DNA of 64,000 nucleotides, taken from positions 682,001-746,000 of the forward strand of contig NZ_WSZK01000015.1 of the NCBI RefSeq assembly GCF_009791395.1, given 5' to 3'. Below the pieces are notes generated by a model, which was not told where the DNA came from, made no database searches, and worked only from the letters and a program-made list of their open reading frames with translations. Origin of the DNA: Halomarina oriensis. Its GTDB lineage: Archaea; Halobacteriota; Halobacteria; Halobacteriales; Haloarculaceae. Below, piece after piece: positions 45,663 to 54,292 of this stretch. The position numbers and the translations under genes are program-made. Each line of letters begins with the position of its first letter. The first letter of the stretch is position 1.

Positions 45663-45789
45663 AAGCGCCAGGACAGGGATTTGAACCACGGTCGCTCACG
45701 TCGGTCGCTCCCTGATTCGAACCCTGCCGTCGGACGCGTCGCTCGTTACGTTCGCTCCTCGCAGAAGCGCCAGGACAGGGATTTGAACC
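45663..45789. repeat. 25-bp direct repeat of the tRNA-Ser 3' end (att-like)
   Basis: The 25 bases at 45765-45789, which are the 3' end of tRNA-Ser (acceptor and part of the T-arm) plus three flanking bases, recur exactly at 45663-45687, 102 bp further downstream of the tRNA. Between the copies is another T-arm-like fragment (ATTCGAACCCTGCC, about 45715-45728). Duplicated tRNA 3' ends are the hallmark of integrase-mediated insertion, but no integrase is present. Confidence 0.6.
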
Positions 45790-45848
45790 CTGGATCCCAG
45801 AGGGAACACGCTTTCCAGGCGTGCGCCTTACCACTCGGCCATCCTGGC
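45768..45848 (-). tRNA. tRNA-Ser (anticodon GGA)
   Basis: The minus strand gives acceptor GCCAGGA pairing with TCCTGGC, discriminator G, a D-arm with GGCCGAGTGGTAAGGC, the anticodon stem-loop CACGC-CTGGAAA-GCGTG (GGA), a long variable arm (TTCCCTCTGGGA) and T-arm GGTTCAAATCC. The long variable arm is diagnostic for Ser. No CCA is encoded. Its 3' end is duplicated downstream. Confidence 0.95.
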
Positions 45849-45937
45849 TTCAGCAGTGAGTACCGGAATGGGACGGATAAGTCCTTCTTTCCGCCGCCGC
45901 CCGAGCGGTTATACCGACCCCGTGAGAAGGTGGTGCC

Positions 45938-46177
45938 ATGGCGACACTCACCGACGGCGACGAGGGCAAGATTCTGGTCGACGCGAGCGGCAAAGACATC
46001 GGCATCGTCACCGCCGTCTCCAGCGACCGAGCACTCGTGGACCCCGAACCCGGCTTCGTCGAGGGACTGCTCGCGGCGTTCGGCCGCACCGACGGCGACA
46101 GCGACGACGTCGAGGTCCCCCACGACGCCGTCGAGACGGTGACCGACAGGGAGGTCCGACTCCGCGAGACGCTCTGA
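45938..46177 (+). CDS. small PRC-barrel-like protein, 79 aa
   Basis: MATLTDGDEGKILVDASGKDIGIVTAV opens like a PRC-barrel beta domain (a conserved KDIGIV turn after two strands), followed by VDPEPGF, a polar loop and VPHDAVETVTDREVRL. The product is acidic and cytosolic. PRC-barrel micro-proteins occur in many haloarchaea, function unknown. The TATA box GGTTATACC (about 45907-45915) lies 23-31 bases upstream, so it is leaderless. Confidence 0.6.
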   Translation: MATLTDGDEGKILVDASGKDIGIVTAVSSDRALVDPEPGFVEGLLAAFGRTDGDSDDVEVPHDAVETVTDREVRLRETL

Positions 46178-46211
46178 GAGACGACACGACGACGGCCGAT
46201 TCCCGGAGGGT

Positions 46212-46427
46212 TCAGGGGCCGAGGAGATACGTCACCAGCGTCGTCGCGCCGAACACGACCAGAGCGACGGTGACGACGACCCCCAGCGGGAGGCCCCCGA
46301 ACTCCAGCAGTTGGTAGGCCTGGACGAGCACGAGGAAGGCGAGCGTGGCGATGACGCCCCAGAGCACCGCCGCCTTGAGTGCGTCTCGCCGGACCCCGCC
46401 GCCCAGTCGGTCCTGCTCGTGACTCAC
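46212..46427 (-). CDS. two-helix membrane protein downstream of RidA
   Basis: The 71-aa protein starts at GTG inside the TGA of ridA (GTGA overlap) and has two hydrophobic helices (about 18-40 and 47-68). Translational coupling suggests it is co-expressed with RidA. No family recognised. Confidence 0.5.
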   Translation of the reverse strand: MSHEQDRLGGGVRRDALKAAVLWGVIATLAFLVLVQAYQLLEFGGLPLGVVVTVALVVFGATTLVTYLLGP

Positions 46428-46804
46428 TCCAGCGTGGCGATGGCCTCGATTTCGACGCCGACGCCCTTCGGGAGCGCACCGGCCTGAACCGCACTGCGCG
46501 CCGGCGGTTCCTCGTCGAAGTACGTCGCGTACGTCTCGTTCATCTCCTCGAAGTCGTCGATGTCGGCGAGGAACACCGTCGTCTTGAGCACGTCCGAGAG
46601 GTCCGCGCCGGCCTCCGCGAGTACCGCTTCGACGTTGTCGAGGGCGAGTTCGGTCTGCTCGGCGATGGCGGCGTCCGCCTTCGACTCGCCGTCGGGCGTG
46701 AACGGAATCTGACCCGCCGTGAACACGATGCTCCCGTTCGTCGTCGCCTGACTGTACGCGCCGACTGCCGCCGGTGCCTCGTCGGTACTGACGATGTCCT
46801 TCAT
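46424..46804 (-). CDS. ridA: RidA family reactive-intermediate deaminase
   Basis: The 126-aa protein carries the RidA signature: GAYSQATTNGSIVFTAGQIP, a Gln-rich helix, and a C-terminal PARSAVQAGALPKGVGVEIEAIA, with the active-site Arg in PARSAV. RidA hydrolyses 2-aminoacrylate/2-aminocrotonate released by PLP enzymes such as threonine ammonia-lyase. Such a lyase is encoded 1.1 kb away. It overlaps a small membrane protein gene at its 3' end. Confidence 0.9.
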   Translation of the reverse strand: MKDIVSTDEAPAAVGAYSQATTNGSIVFTAGQIPFTPDGESKADAAIAEQTELALDNVEAVLAEAGADLSDVLKTTVFLADIDDFEEMNETYATYFDEEPPARSAVQAGALPKGVGVEIEAIATLE

Positions 46805-46932
46805 CGCTCCACCCTGCTTCGGGGGCGAGCATAAAACCCGGCGAGTCGGCGGGCGGGACGACCCGACGTCGCCCCGGTCTCTCGACCGTCACGAATGCGA
46901 ACCGTTACCCGAGCGCACGGTGAGAGAGCGGC

Positions 46933-47925
46933 ATGGTCACGAACGTCGCCATCGCGTGTCAGGGCGGTGGCAGTCACACCGCGTTCACCGCTGGTGCACT
47001 GCGCGAGTTGCTCCCGCCGCTCGACGCGAGTCCCGACCACCGACTCGTCGGCATCTCGGGGACGTCGGGGGGTGCGCTCTCGGCGCTCGCGGCGTGGTAC
47101 GGACTGGAGAGCGACGGTCCGAGATACGCTCGGCGACTGCTCAGGGAGGCGTGGATGGACCTCTGTGCCGGCGACCCGGTCGACTGGTGGGCCAACGAGG
47201 TGACCGTCACCACCGCCCGCCTGACCAACGGCGGCGCGGCGGTGCCCGAGGTGAGCCCCTACTACACGCCGACCGCACCGTGGGGCCAACACCGCATCAG
47301 ACGGGTCCTCGAAGGACTGGTCGACTTCGAACGCGTCAACGAGTTGGCCGAAGGCGACGACCCGCCCGAACTCCACATCGGCACCGTCGACGTCAACGGT
47401 GGCGAGTTCGAGACGTTCGGCGCGGCGGCCGTGACGCCCGACGTGATGCTCGCGTCGATGGCGCTGCCCGAGATGTTCCGAGCGGTCGAACTCGACGACG
47501 ACGACCACGGCCACGCCCACTGGGACGGCCTGTTCTCACAGAACCCGCCCATCCACGAACTGATGCAGGTCTCTGCGGCGAGGAAACCCGACGAACTGTG
47601 GGTGCTCCAGATCAACCCACAGGAACGCGAGGACGTCCCGACCGCGATGACCGACATCGCCGACCGGCGCAACGAACTGTCGGGGAACCTCTCGCTCAAC
47701 CAAGAACTGCGGTTCGTCGAGCAGGTGAACACGTGGCTCGAACGCGGACACCTCCCCGAAGAGCACTTCTCGTACACGCACGTCCACCGCATCGGTCTCG
47801 GACGCTCCTACGACCTCAGTTCGAAACTCGACCGCTCGCCACGGTTCGTCCGACAGTTGCTCAGACTCGGCGAGCGACGGGCCGAGGAGTTCCTCGACGG
47901 CCACGAGACGCTGTCGCAGGCTTGA
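46933..47925 (+). CDS. patatin-like phospholipase
   Basis: The 330-aa protein shows the oxyanion-hole glycines CQGGGSHTAF, the nucleophile elbow GTSGG (S45) and the catalytic Asp in HWDGLFSQNP. This patatin fold hydrolyses acyl esters. No signal peptide is present, so it is probably cytosolic or membrane-associated. Haloarchaeal lipids are ether-linked, so its physiological substrate is not obvious. Confidence 0.8.
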   Translation: MVTNVAIACQGGGSHTAFTAGALRELLPPLDASPDHRLVGISGTSGGALSALAAWYGLESDGPRYARRLLREAWMDLCAGDPVDWWANEVTVTTARLTNGGAAVPEVSPYYTPTAPWGQHRIRRVLEGLVDFERVNELAEGDDPPELHIGTVDVNGGEFETFGAAAVTPDVMLASMALPEMFRAVELDDDDHGHAHWDGLFSQNPPIHELMQVSAARKPDELWVLQINPQEREDVPTAMTDIADRRNELSGNLSLNQELRFVEQVNTWLERGHLPEEHFSYTHVHRIGLGRSYDLSSKLDRSPRFVRQLLRLGERRAEEFLDGHETLSQA

Positions 47926-47953
47926 GAGGGCGAGACGAGCAGCGAGCGGTCGG

Positions 47954-49165
47954 TCAGACCAGAATCTCGACCGGGTAGCCGTGGGCTTCCAGCGCGTCGA
48001 CGAGTCGCGTGACGTGGTCGTGGCCGCGCGTCTCCAGGTCCAGTTCCACCTCGGCACTGCCCATCCCGATGTCGCGGGCGGTCCGGTCGTGCTGGATGCC
48101 GTAGATGTTCGCACGCTGGTCGGCGATGACCCGCGTCAGTTCGGTGAGCGTACCGGGTTGGTCCTTGAGGACGGTTCGGACGCGGAGGTAGCGCCCGCTC
48201 TCGATGAGGCCGGTCATCAGCACCGTCGTCAGGACGTTCGGGTCGATGTTGCCCCCACAGAGGAGGGGGACGACCACCTCTCCCTCCGCCGTCTCGAACT
48301 TCCCTTCGAGCGTGGCGGCGAGGCCGGCCGCACCCGCCCCCTCCGCGAGCAGTTTCGAGCGTTCGAGCAGGTTCGTGATGGCCATCGCTATCTCCCGGTC
48401 CGACACCGTCACCACCTCGTCGACGCGCTCTTCGATGACCGAGAACGTGTGCTCGCCGACCTCGCGGACCGCGATGCCGTCGGCGATGGTGTCGACGCTA
48501 TCGACACAGACCGGACCACCCTTGTCGAGTGCGTCGGCGACCGTCGAGGCACCTTCCGCCTGCACACCGACGACGCGCACGTCCGGGGCCAACCCCTTGA
48601 CCGCCGTGGCGATACCCGAGATGAGACCCCCGCCACCGATGGGGACGACGACGGTGTCGACCTCCGGGCAGTCCTCGACGATTTCGAGGCCGATGGTGCC
48701 CTGCCCGGCCATCACGTACTCGTCGTCGAACGCGTGGAGGTAGAACCGGCCCTCCTCGCGTTCGATGTCGTGGGCACGCTCCTGGGCCTCGTCGTAGTCC
48801 TTCCCGTGGAGGACGATGGACGCGCCGTAGCCCTCCGTGGCCTTGACCTTCGAGATGGGCGCGTTCTCGGGCATGACGATCTTCGCGTCGACGCCGGCCG
48901 TCGTCGCCGCCAGCGCGACACCCTGTGCGTGGTTCCCCGCACTCGCGGTGACGACCCCCGACTCGCGCTGGTCGTCGGTGAGCGTGGCGATGCGGTTGGT
49001 CGCACCACGAATCTTGAACGCGCCGGTGCGCTGGAACTGCTCGCACTTCAGGTAGATTTCGGCGTCCGTGAACCGCGAGAAGGTGTTCGAGTACTGCATC
49101 GGCGTGTGCGTCGCGGCGTCGGCGATCCGCTCGCGTGCCGCACGCACGTCCGAAAGCGAGAGCAT
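47954..49165 (-). CDS. ilvA: threonine ammonia-lyase with ACT domain
   Basis: The 403-aa PLP enzyme deaminates threonine to 2-oxobutyrate. The PLP lysine lies in TGAFKIRGA, the phosphate-binding loop is VVPIGGGGLISG, and the C-terminal part (about 325-403, PGTLTELTRVIADQRANIYG) is an ACT domain. Length matches the YbdH/TdcB-type archaeal enzyme rather than the double-ACT IlvA. The ATG at 49165 (MLSLSDVRAA) is the family start. It feeds isoleucine synthesis or threonine catabolism and can release the enamines that RidA removes. Confidence 0.88.
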   Translation of the reverse strand: MLSLSDVRAARERIADAATHTPMQYSNTFSRFTDAEIYLKCEQFQRTGAFKIRGATNRIATLTDDQRESGVVTASAGNHAQGVALAATTAGVDAKIVMPENAPISKVKATEGYGASIVLHGKDYDEAQERAHDIEREEGRFYLHAFDDEYVMAGQGTIGLEIVEDCPEVDTVVVPIGGGGLISGIATAVKGLAPDVRVVGVQAEGASTVADALDKGGPVCVDSVDTIADGIAVREVGEHTFSVIEERVDEVVTVSDREIAMAITNLLERSKLLAEGAGAAGLAATLEGKFETAEGEVVVPLLCGGNIDPNVLTTVLMTGLIESGRYLRVRTVLKDQPGTLTELTRVIADQRANIYGIQHDRTARDIGMGSAEVELDLETRGHDHVTRLVDALEAHGYPVEILV

Positions 49166-49363
49166 ACGCGGACCTGAGCGGGGAGGGTCGTATGTGTTAT
49201 GCAATACTTGCCACTCCGGGCGTGGGGGAAACGCTCCAGAAGGGGAACACCGGAGCGTGTGACGTCTCTCTCAAGGACGGTGAACATCATAAATGCCGGC
49301 CATGCAGAGTGAAAGTGAAATCGTGGTGCTGCGCCGCTGTCTCCCGGCGTGGAGCGGGAGCCT

Positions 49364-49771
49364 TTAGTGTTCAACCGTGTCGGCCGGTCGGTCGGCGGCG
49401 GTCCGGACCCGGACGTCGTGTTCGCGGAGGTAGCGGTCGACACGTTCGTCGAACGGGCCGTCGCCGGGCCACGTCGCCTCCGCGTCGAGGCGCTCCGGGT
49501 CCCCGACGTAGAGCGCACACGGTCCCGTCGGTCCGGGAACCGACGTGCGGACGTACAGCCCCCGGTCGACCCCCTCGTAGGCGTCGAGCGCGCCGACGTT
49601 CGGCGTCCGGAGCACGCGGCCGGTCGTCTCGTCACCGGGGGCGAGCGTCGGGTACGCGCCGTCGACGCGGTGACAGCCGACCAGCGTGGCGTCCGGGCCG
49701 AACGTGAACGCGTCGACCACCTCGGCGACCCGATTCGGGTCGGTGAGCGTCCCGTAGACGAAGACCTCCAT
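49364..49771 (-). CDS. gamma-glutamylcyclotransferase-like protein
   Basis: The 135-aa protein starts MEVFVYGTLTDPNRV, with the YGTL motif that binds the gamma-glutamyl group in GGCT folds, followed by GRVLRTPNVGALDAYEGVDRGLYVR, where the catalytic Glu of the family lies in the DAYEG segment. Activity may be cyclisation of gamma-glutamyl compounds, such as the cysteine ligand used by haloarchaea. It is divergent from the MATE gene. Confidence 0.7.
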   Translation of the reverse strand: MEVFVYGTLTDPNRVAEVVDAFTFGPDATLVGCHRVDGAYPTLAPGDETTGRVLRTPNVGALDAYEGVDRGLYVRTSVPGPTGPCALYVGDPERLDAEATWPGDGPFDERVDRYLREHDVRVRTAADRPADTVEH

Positions 49772-49875
49772 GGCGCGACCACGGTGACTGCCGACAAAAG
49801 CGATACGCCGGAGCTAGCCGGCCGCAATCGGACGACGCCGACGGCATCGAACACCACGACACGCCAACCCCCGGT

Positions 49876-51405
49876 GTGAAGAGCGGCGGGCGAGAAAGGC
49901 GTGACGTGTCGACAGGCAGCGTGGCTCGGGGCTGGCGTGGGCTGGTGAGCGTCTGGAGACGCGTGTTCGGCCTCGCGTGGCCCGTGATGGCCGAGCAGAC
50001 GTTCCGGACACTGATGCGCACCACCGACATCGTCGTCACCGCCGCCATCTCACCGGTCGCCGTCGCCGCTATCGGCCTCGCGGACCTCTACGCCCGGTTC
50101 CCGCTGTGGGTCGGTCTCGGGATGGGCGGCGGGGCCATCGCGCTGTCCAGCCAGGACACCGGCGCGGCAGACGCCGGGGACGCAGGGAGCGACGATGGGT
50201 CGGAGCCGGGAGGGGACGACCCCGACCGGGCGACGAGCACCGTCGAGGAGACGACCACCGACGCGACGACGCGGGCGGCGGCCAACCGCGACCAGGCCAT
50301 CTCGACGGCCGTCGTCCTCGGGGCACTCCTCGGGGTTCCGTTCGCCGCCTTCGGCGTGCTGTTCGGGGAGCAGGCCATCGCGCTCGTCGGCGCACCGGCC
50401 GACGTCGCACGACAGGGCGGGCAGTACCTCGCCATCGTCTTCCTCACCGCGCCCGCGAGACACGTCTCGCTGGTCGCCGCTCGCTCGCTACAGGGCACCG
50501 GCGACACCCGCACCCCGATGTACGTCAACGTCGTCGCCAACGGCCTCAACATCACCGCGAGCGCGGTACTCGGCCTCGGCCTGGTCGGCGTCCAGCAGTA
50601 CGGCATTGTCGGCGTCGGGGCGGCCACCGCCGCCGCGAACGTCCTGACCGCGAGCGCGCTCTGTCTCGCCTTGCTGACCTCGTGGTCCGACGCCAACCTC
50701 GTGCTCCCCTCCGACCCCGTCGTCTTCCGCCAACTCGTCACGGTGAGCGCGCCGAGCGTCGCCGAGGGCCTGCTCTCGACGCTCGCGGAGTTCCCGTTCA
50801 ACGCCATCCTGCTCGGGTTCGGCACGGAGGTCAACGCCGCCTTCCAGGTCGGCCGCCGGGTCTACCAGCAGGTCACCAGTCCGCTCGGGCGTGGCTACAA
50901 CGTCGCCGTCAGCGTCGTCGTCGGGCAGGCGCTCGGCCGTGACGACGCCGCCGACGCCCGCTACCTCGGCTGGGCGACGACGGCGCTGGGCGTCTGTACG
51001 GTCGGTGTCATCGGCCTCGTGCTCGCGGTGTTCGCTCCGAGCCTCGTCTGGACGTTCACCGACGACCCCGCGACGGCCCGCTACGCCGTCGACTTCGCGC
51101 GAGTCTACGGCCTGACCGCGCCGTTCCTCGTGAGCTTCACCGTCCTCCAGGGGGCGCTCCGGGGAGCCAGCGAGACGCGCGTCCCGCTGGTCGCCCGCAC
51201 GACGGGCATGTTCGGGTTCATGGTCGGGTTCACCTACCTCGCGGGCGTCGTCTGGGACTACGGCGTCCTCGGCGCGTACGCCGGTCTCGCGCTGAGCTAC
51301 GTCTGGATGGCGTTCGTCGTCGCGTCGAGTTTCCACCGTGGGGACTGGGCCGGACGCGCGACCCGGATGCTCGCCGACCGTGGCTCGACGGCCGACGACG
51401 ACTGA
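49876..51405 (+). CDS. MATE-family efflux transporter with acidic insertion
   Basis: The 509-aa protein has about 12 helices with MATE signatures AWPVMAEQTFRTLMRTTDIVV, SLVAARSLQGTGDTRTP and LQGALRGASETRVPL. Unusually, residues about 93-133 are a hydrophilic, Asp/Gly/Thr-rich insert between helices 2 and 3. It exports cationic drugs or metabolites in exchange for ions in known members. The start at GTG 49876 is uncertain; GTG at 49906 or 49945 are alternatives. Confidence 0.8.
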   Translation: MKSGGRERRDVSTGSVARGWRGLVSVWRRVFGLAWPVMAEQTFRTLMRTTDIVVTAAISPVAVAAIGLADLYARFPLWVGLGMGGGAIALSSQDTGAADAGDAGSDDGSEPGGDDPDRATSTVEETTTDATTRAAANRDQAISTAVVLGALLGVPFAAFGVLFGEQAIALVGAPADVARQGGQYLAIVFLTAPARHVSLVAARSLQGTGDTRTPMYVNVVANGLNITASAVLGLGLVGVQQYGIVGVGAATAAANVLTASALCLALLTSWSDANLVLPSDPVVFRQLVTVSAPSVAEGLLSTLAEFPFNAILLGFGTEVNAAFQVGRRVYQQVTSPLGRGYNVAVSVVVGQALGRDDAADARYLGWATTALGVCTVGVIGLVLAVFAPSLVWTFTDDPATARYAVDFARVYGLTAPFLVSFTVLQGALRGASETRVPLVARTTGMFGFMVGFTYLAGVVWDYGVLGAYAGLALSYVWMAFVVASSFHRGDWAGRATRMLADRGSTADDD

Positions 51406-51436
51406 ACCCGGCCGAGAGGAGGACGGTGACGACGGC

Positions 51437-51952
51437 TCAGACCAGCGCCATCGCGCCGCCGACGAGGCCCGCGACGGCCAGCAGTCGGACGATGGTCCCG
51501 ACGAACGCCGCGAGCGCGAACTTCACGTAGTTCATCTCCAGCACGCTGAACGCGTAGATGATGGCCGTATCCGGGAGGAACGGGATGGCCAACCCGACCC
51601 CCAGTCCGAGGTAGCCGTAGCGTGTCGCCACCTCGGTCACGGCTCCCTCGCGGAACGAGAGCAGCCTCGGCTGTCCGTCGAGCAGTCGGTCGAGCACCCC
51701 CGTGCGTGCGCCGTTGCCGACTCGGAGGGCGAGCAGGCTGCCGCCGGCCTTCCCGATGCTGCTGGCGACGACGAGCAAGGCGAGTTCCGTCATCGGGTCG
51801 AACCCCAGGTCGAGCGGGATGGCGAGGACGAGTTCACCGGGGAACGGGAGAATCACCGCGACCAACAGCGAGTACACCGCCGCGACCAGGAGGCCGAGCG
51901 GACCCGTCACCTCGTGGATGACTGCCTCTATCACCTCGGGAACGGGAATCAT
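51437..51952 (-). CDS. VTT/SNARE-associated (DedA/YqaA-like) membrane protein
   Basis: The 171-aa protein has about four helices and the family loop PFPGELVLAIPLDLGF, with GKAGGSLLALRVG and GVGLAIPFLPDTAIIYAFSVLEMN. These patterns fit the VTT/DedA superfamily, thought to move lipids or ions. It is shorter than DedA and closer to YqaA. Convergent with the MATE gene. Confidence 0.7.
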   Translation of the reverse strand: MIPVPEVIEAVIHEVTGPLGLLVAAVYSLLVAVILPFPGELVLAIPLDLGFDPMTELALLVVASSIGKAGGSLLALRVGNGARTGVLDRLLDGQPRLLSFREGAVTEVATRYGYLGLGVGLAIPFLPDTAIIYAFSVLEMNYVKFALAAFVGTIVRLLAVAGLVGGAMALV

Positions 51953-52094
51953 GAGTAGAGGAGAGCGTCTCCGCTGCCTAAGTCGAGTGGCTATTAGTAT
52001 TAGCCCGAGTCCGTCGTCCGTTACGACCGTAGCGTGGTTGGATAATCAAGTGACTCGGCCGGCCTCGCGGCCCGCGACGGTCGCCGCCGCCCGG

Positions 52095-52922
52095 TCAGGG
52101 ACCGGACCCACGTCCGAGGACCGCGAGCGGGCCGAGTTCACCCTCGACCCAGACGACGACGCCGACGACACTGGCCCGACGGCGTGGCTCGAAGACGTAC
52201 CGGTCCGTCGTCCCGTCGGGAAGCGTCCCCACGACGCGGTACCGCCGCAGGTGCGTGACCGCGTCCTCGAACGTGACCGTCTCGCCCGCGTCGACGGTCA
52301 CCGTCTCGCTGAAGACACGCTCACCGGTCGCCTCGTCGACCACCGTCACGTCGACCCGTCTGGCGACGTCGTCGTCGTTCTCGACGCTGACGGGGAGCGA
52401 CACCGACTGCGGGACGACACGCCACAGCGGCAGCACCGCGTTCGACCCGACGCCGACCAGTGCCGCGAACGCCAGGACGACCACCGCAGTCCGGAGCGTG
52501 AGCACGACCGGCGGCGCATCGGCGAGAAGCACCAGCGACCCGTACTCGGCGACAGCCAGGACACCGAACGCCAGGAGGTAGGCCGGCCAGAAGACGGCCG
52601 GCGGCGGTCCCTTCAGGTCGCCGACGGTCGGGTCCGCGACGAACAGGAGATAGTCGAGAGCGAGCAGACCGAGCGGGAGTACCGTCCCGAACGCGACGAA
52701 CAGCGTCGCCGGAACTGCACCGACCAGCCACAGGCCGCCGAAGACGTACGCGACGATGCCGACGGCCCCGGTGAACGAGGACGAGATGTCGACCGGGAAC
52801 TCGTCGTGAACGACCACCGCCGTGGCGACCTGAACGGCGAGGTAGCCGAATCCGGCGAGCACGCCGAGCGCGACCGACCGAGGTGTCGAGGGGAGCGCGA
52901 ACGTGAGCGACGCGGGGAGCAT
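52095..52922 (-). CDS. membrane protein with C-terminal extracytoplasmic beta domain
   Basis: The 275-aa protein has five hydrophobic segments (about residues 14-34, 48-68, 70-92, 108-128, 132-155) followed by a soluble about 115-residue domain of Ig-like strands (VSVENDDDVARRVDVTVVDE, FSETVTVDAGETVTFED). I recognise no family. The ATG at 52922 precedes the first helix; a longer in-frame start is basic and unlikely. Convergent with nothing; the citrate synthase lies just upstream on the same strand. Confidence 0.5.
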   Translation of the reverse strand: MLPASLTFALPSTPRSVALGVLAGFGYLAVQVATAVVVHDEFPVDISSSFTGAVGIVAYVFGGLWLVGAVPATLFVAFGTVLPLGLLALDYLLFVADPTVGDLKGPPPAVFWPAYLLAFGVLAVAEYGSLVLLADAPPVVLTLRTAVVVLAFAALVGVGSNAVLPLWRVVPQSVSLPVSVENDDDVARRVDVTVVDEATGERVFSETVTVDAGETVTFEDAVTHLRRYRVVGTLPDGTTDRYVFEPRRRASVVGVVVWVEGELGPLAVLGRGSGP

Positions 52923-53022
52923 CGTTCGTCGTGCGGCGGCCGGAGGCAAAAACCGTTCTGCGGAGGCGGGCACCGTCGGCACTCACCGGGTGACGAGGAG
53001 GAATCGAGACGGAGGGTCGAGG

Positions 53023-54159
53023 TTACCGCTCGTCGAGCGGCGTGAATTCGGCGTCCTTCTCGCCGACGTAGCGGGCACGCGGGCGGATGAGGCGGTTGTC
53101 GTCGTACTGTTCGAGGACGTGGGCGACCCACCCCGAGACGCGGCTGATGGCGAAGATGGGAGTGTAGACGTCGATGGGGATACCCATCTGGTAGTACGTC
53201 GAGGCGGAGTAGAAGTCGACGTTCGGCGCGAGGCCCTTCTCCTCGGCCATGTACTCCTCGATGGTCGAACTCATCTCGAACCACTTCCGGTCGCCCGCTG
53301 CCTCGCCGAGTTCCTCCGAGCGCTCGCCGAGAATCTTCGCACGGGGGTCCTTGACGTTGTAGACGCGGTGGCCGAACCCGGCGACGCGGCGACCCTCGTC
53401 AAGGGCGGTCGTCACCCAGTCGAGGGCGTCCCGGTCGGAGCTGTCGACCTCTTCCAGCATCCGCATCACGTTGGCGTTCGCGCCACCGTGGAGACTCCCC
53501 GAGAGCGTGCCGACGGCGCTCGTCACGGCCGAGTGCATGTCCGCGAGCGTGCTCGCGGTGACCATCGCGGAGAACGTCGAGGCGTTCAGACCGTGGTCGG
53601 CGTGGAGCACGAGCGCCATGTCGAACGTCTCGGCGAGCACGTCGTCGGGTTCCTCGTCGTTGAGCATGTAGAGGAAGTTCCCGGCGTGGCTCAGGTCCTG
53701 CCGTGGTTCGACGGGGTCGGTCCCGTTGCGAGCGCGGGCGAACGCCGCCAGTGCGGTCGGCAGTTTCGCGGTGAGGCGGCGGCCCTTCCGCAGGTTGGCC
53801 TCGTAGTCCGTCGGGTCCGCGTCGGCGTCGGGGTCGTACGCCGAGAGGTGGGAGGCGACGGTCCGCATCGCGGCCATCGGCTCCTCGTCGGCGGCGGCGA
53901 GTTCCTGCGTCAACTCGACGATGGCGTCGTCGACGACACGCTCCTCGGCCATCGCGTCGGCGAACGGTTCCAGTTCGTCGGCGGTCGGCAGTTCGCCGTG
54001 CCACAGCAGGTAGACGACCTCCTCGAAGCTCGCGTCGCGGGCGAGGTCCTCGATGGAGTAACCGCGGTAGACGAGTTCGCCGGCGTCGCCGTCGATGAAC
54101 GAGAGTTCGGACTCGGCGACGAGAACGCCTTCCAGCCCCTTCTTGAGTTCGTCAGCCAT
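53023..54159 (-). CDS. gltA: citrate synthase
   Basis: The 378-aa enzyme condenses oxaloacetate and acetyl-CoA. Catalytic residues are H224 (SLHGGANANV), H264 (GFGHRVYNVKDP) and D317 (VDFYSAST). The N-terminus MADELKKGLEGVLVAESELS is the archaeal/Gram-positive dimeric type. Start at 54159 matches the family; the longer frame upstream is low complexity. It may also serve the 2-methylcitrate cycle, which cannot be excluded. It runs opposite the neighbouring PhoU/RCK gene. Confidence 0.93.
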   Translation of the reverse strand: MADELKKGLEGVLVAESELSFIDGDAGELVYRGYSIEDLARDASFEEVVYLLWHGELPTADELEPFADAMAEERVVDDAIVELTQELAAADEEPMAAMRTVASHLSAYDPDADADPTDYEANLRKGRRLTAKLPTALAAFARARNGTDPVEPRQDLSHAGNFLYMLNDEEPDDVLAETFDMALVLHADHGLNASTFSAMVTASTLADMHSAVTSAVGTLSGSLHGGANANVMRMLEEVDSSDRDALDWVTTALDEGRRVAGFGHRVYNVKDPRAKILGERSEELGEAAGDRKWFEMSSTIEEYMAEEKGLAPNVDFYSASTYYQMGIPIDVYTPIFAISRVSGWVAHVLEQYDDNRLIRPRARYVGEKDAEFTPLDER

Positions 54160-54292
54160 AGACAACGCTTCCCGAGGCGAGTCTAAAAGGATTGTTATAC
54201 GGGGAAATCGCGAGTCGCGTGCGAGGGCGGCGCCGTCCCCGAGCGCCGACACCGGAGGCAACCCTTTAGCTTCGGGCGATTGACTCGGGAGT

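Noticed and set aside
45555-46142. Plus-strand ORF across tRNA-Ser and its repeat
   Set aside because: It reads through a tRNA gene and shows no protein-family pattern.
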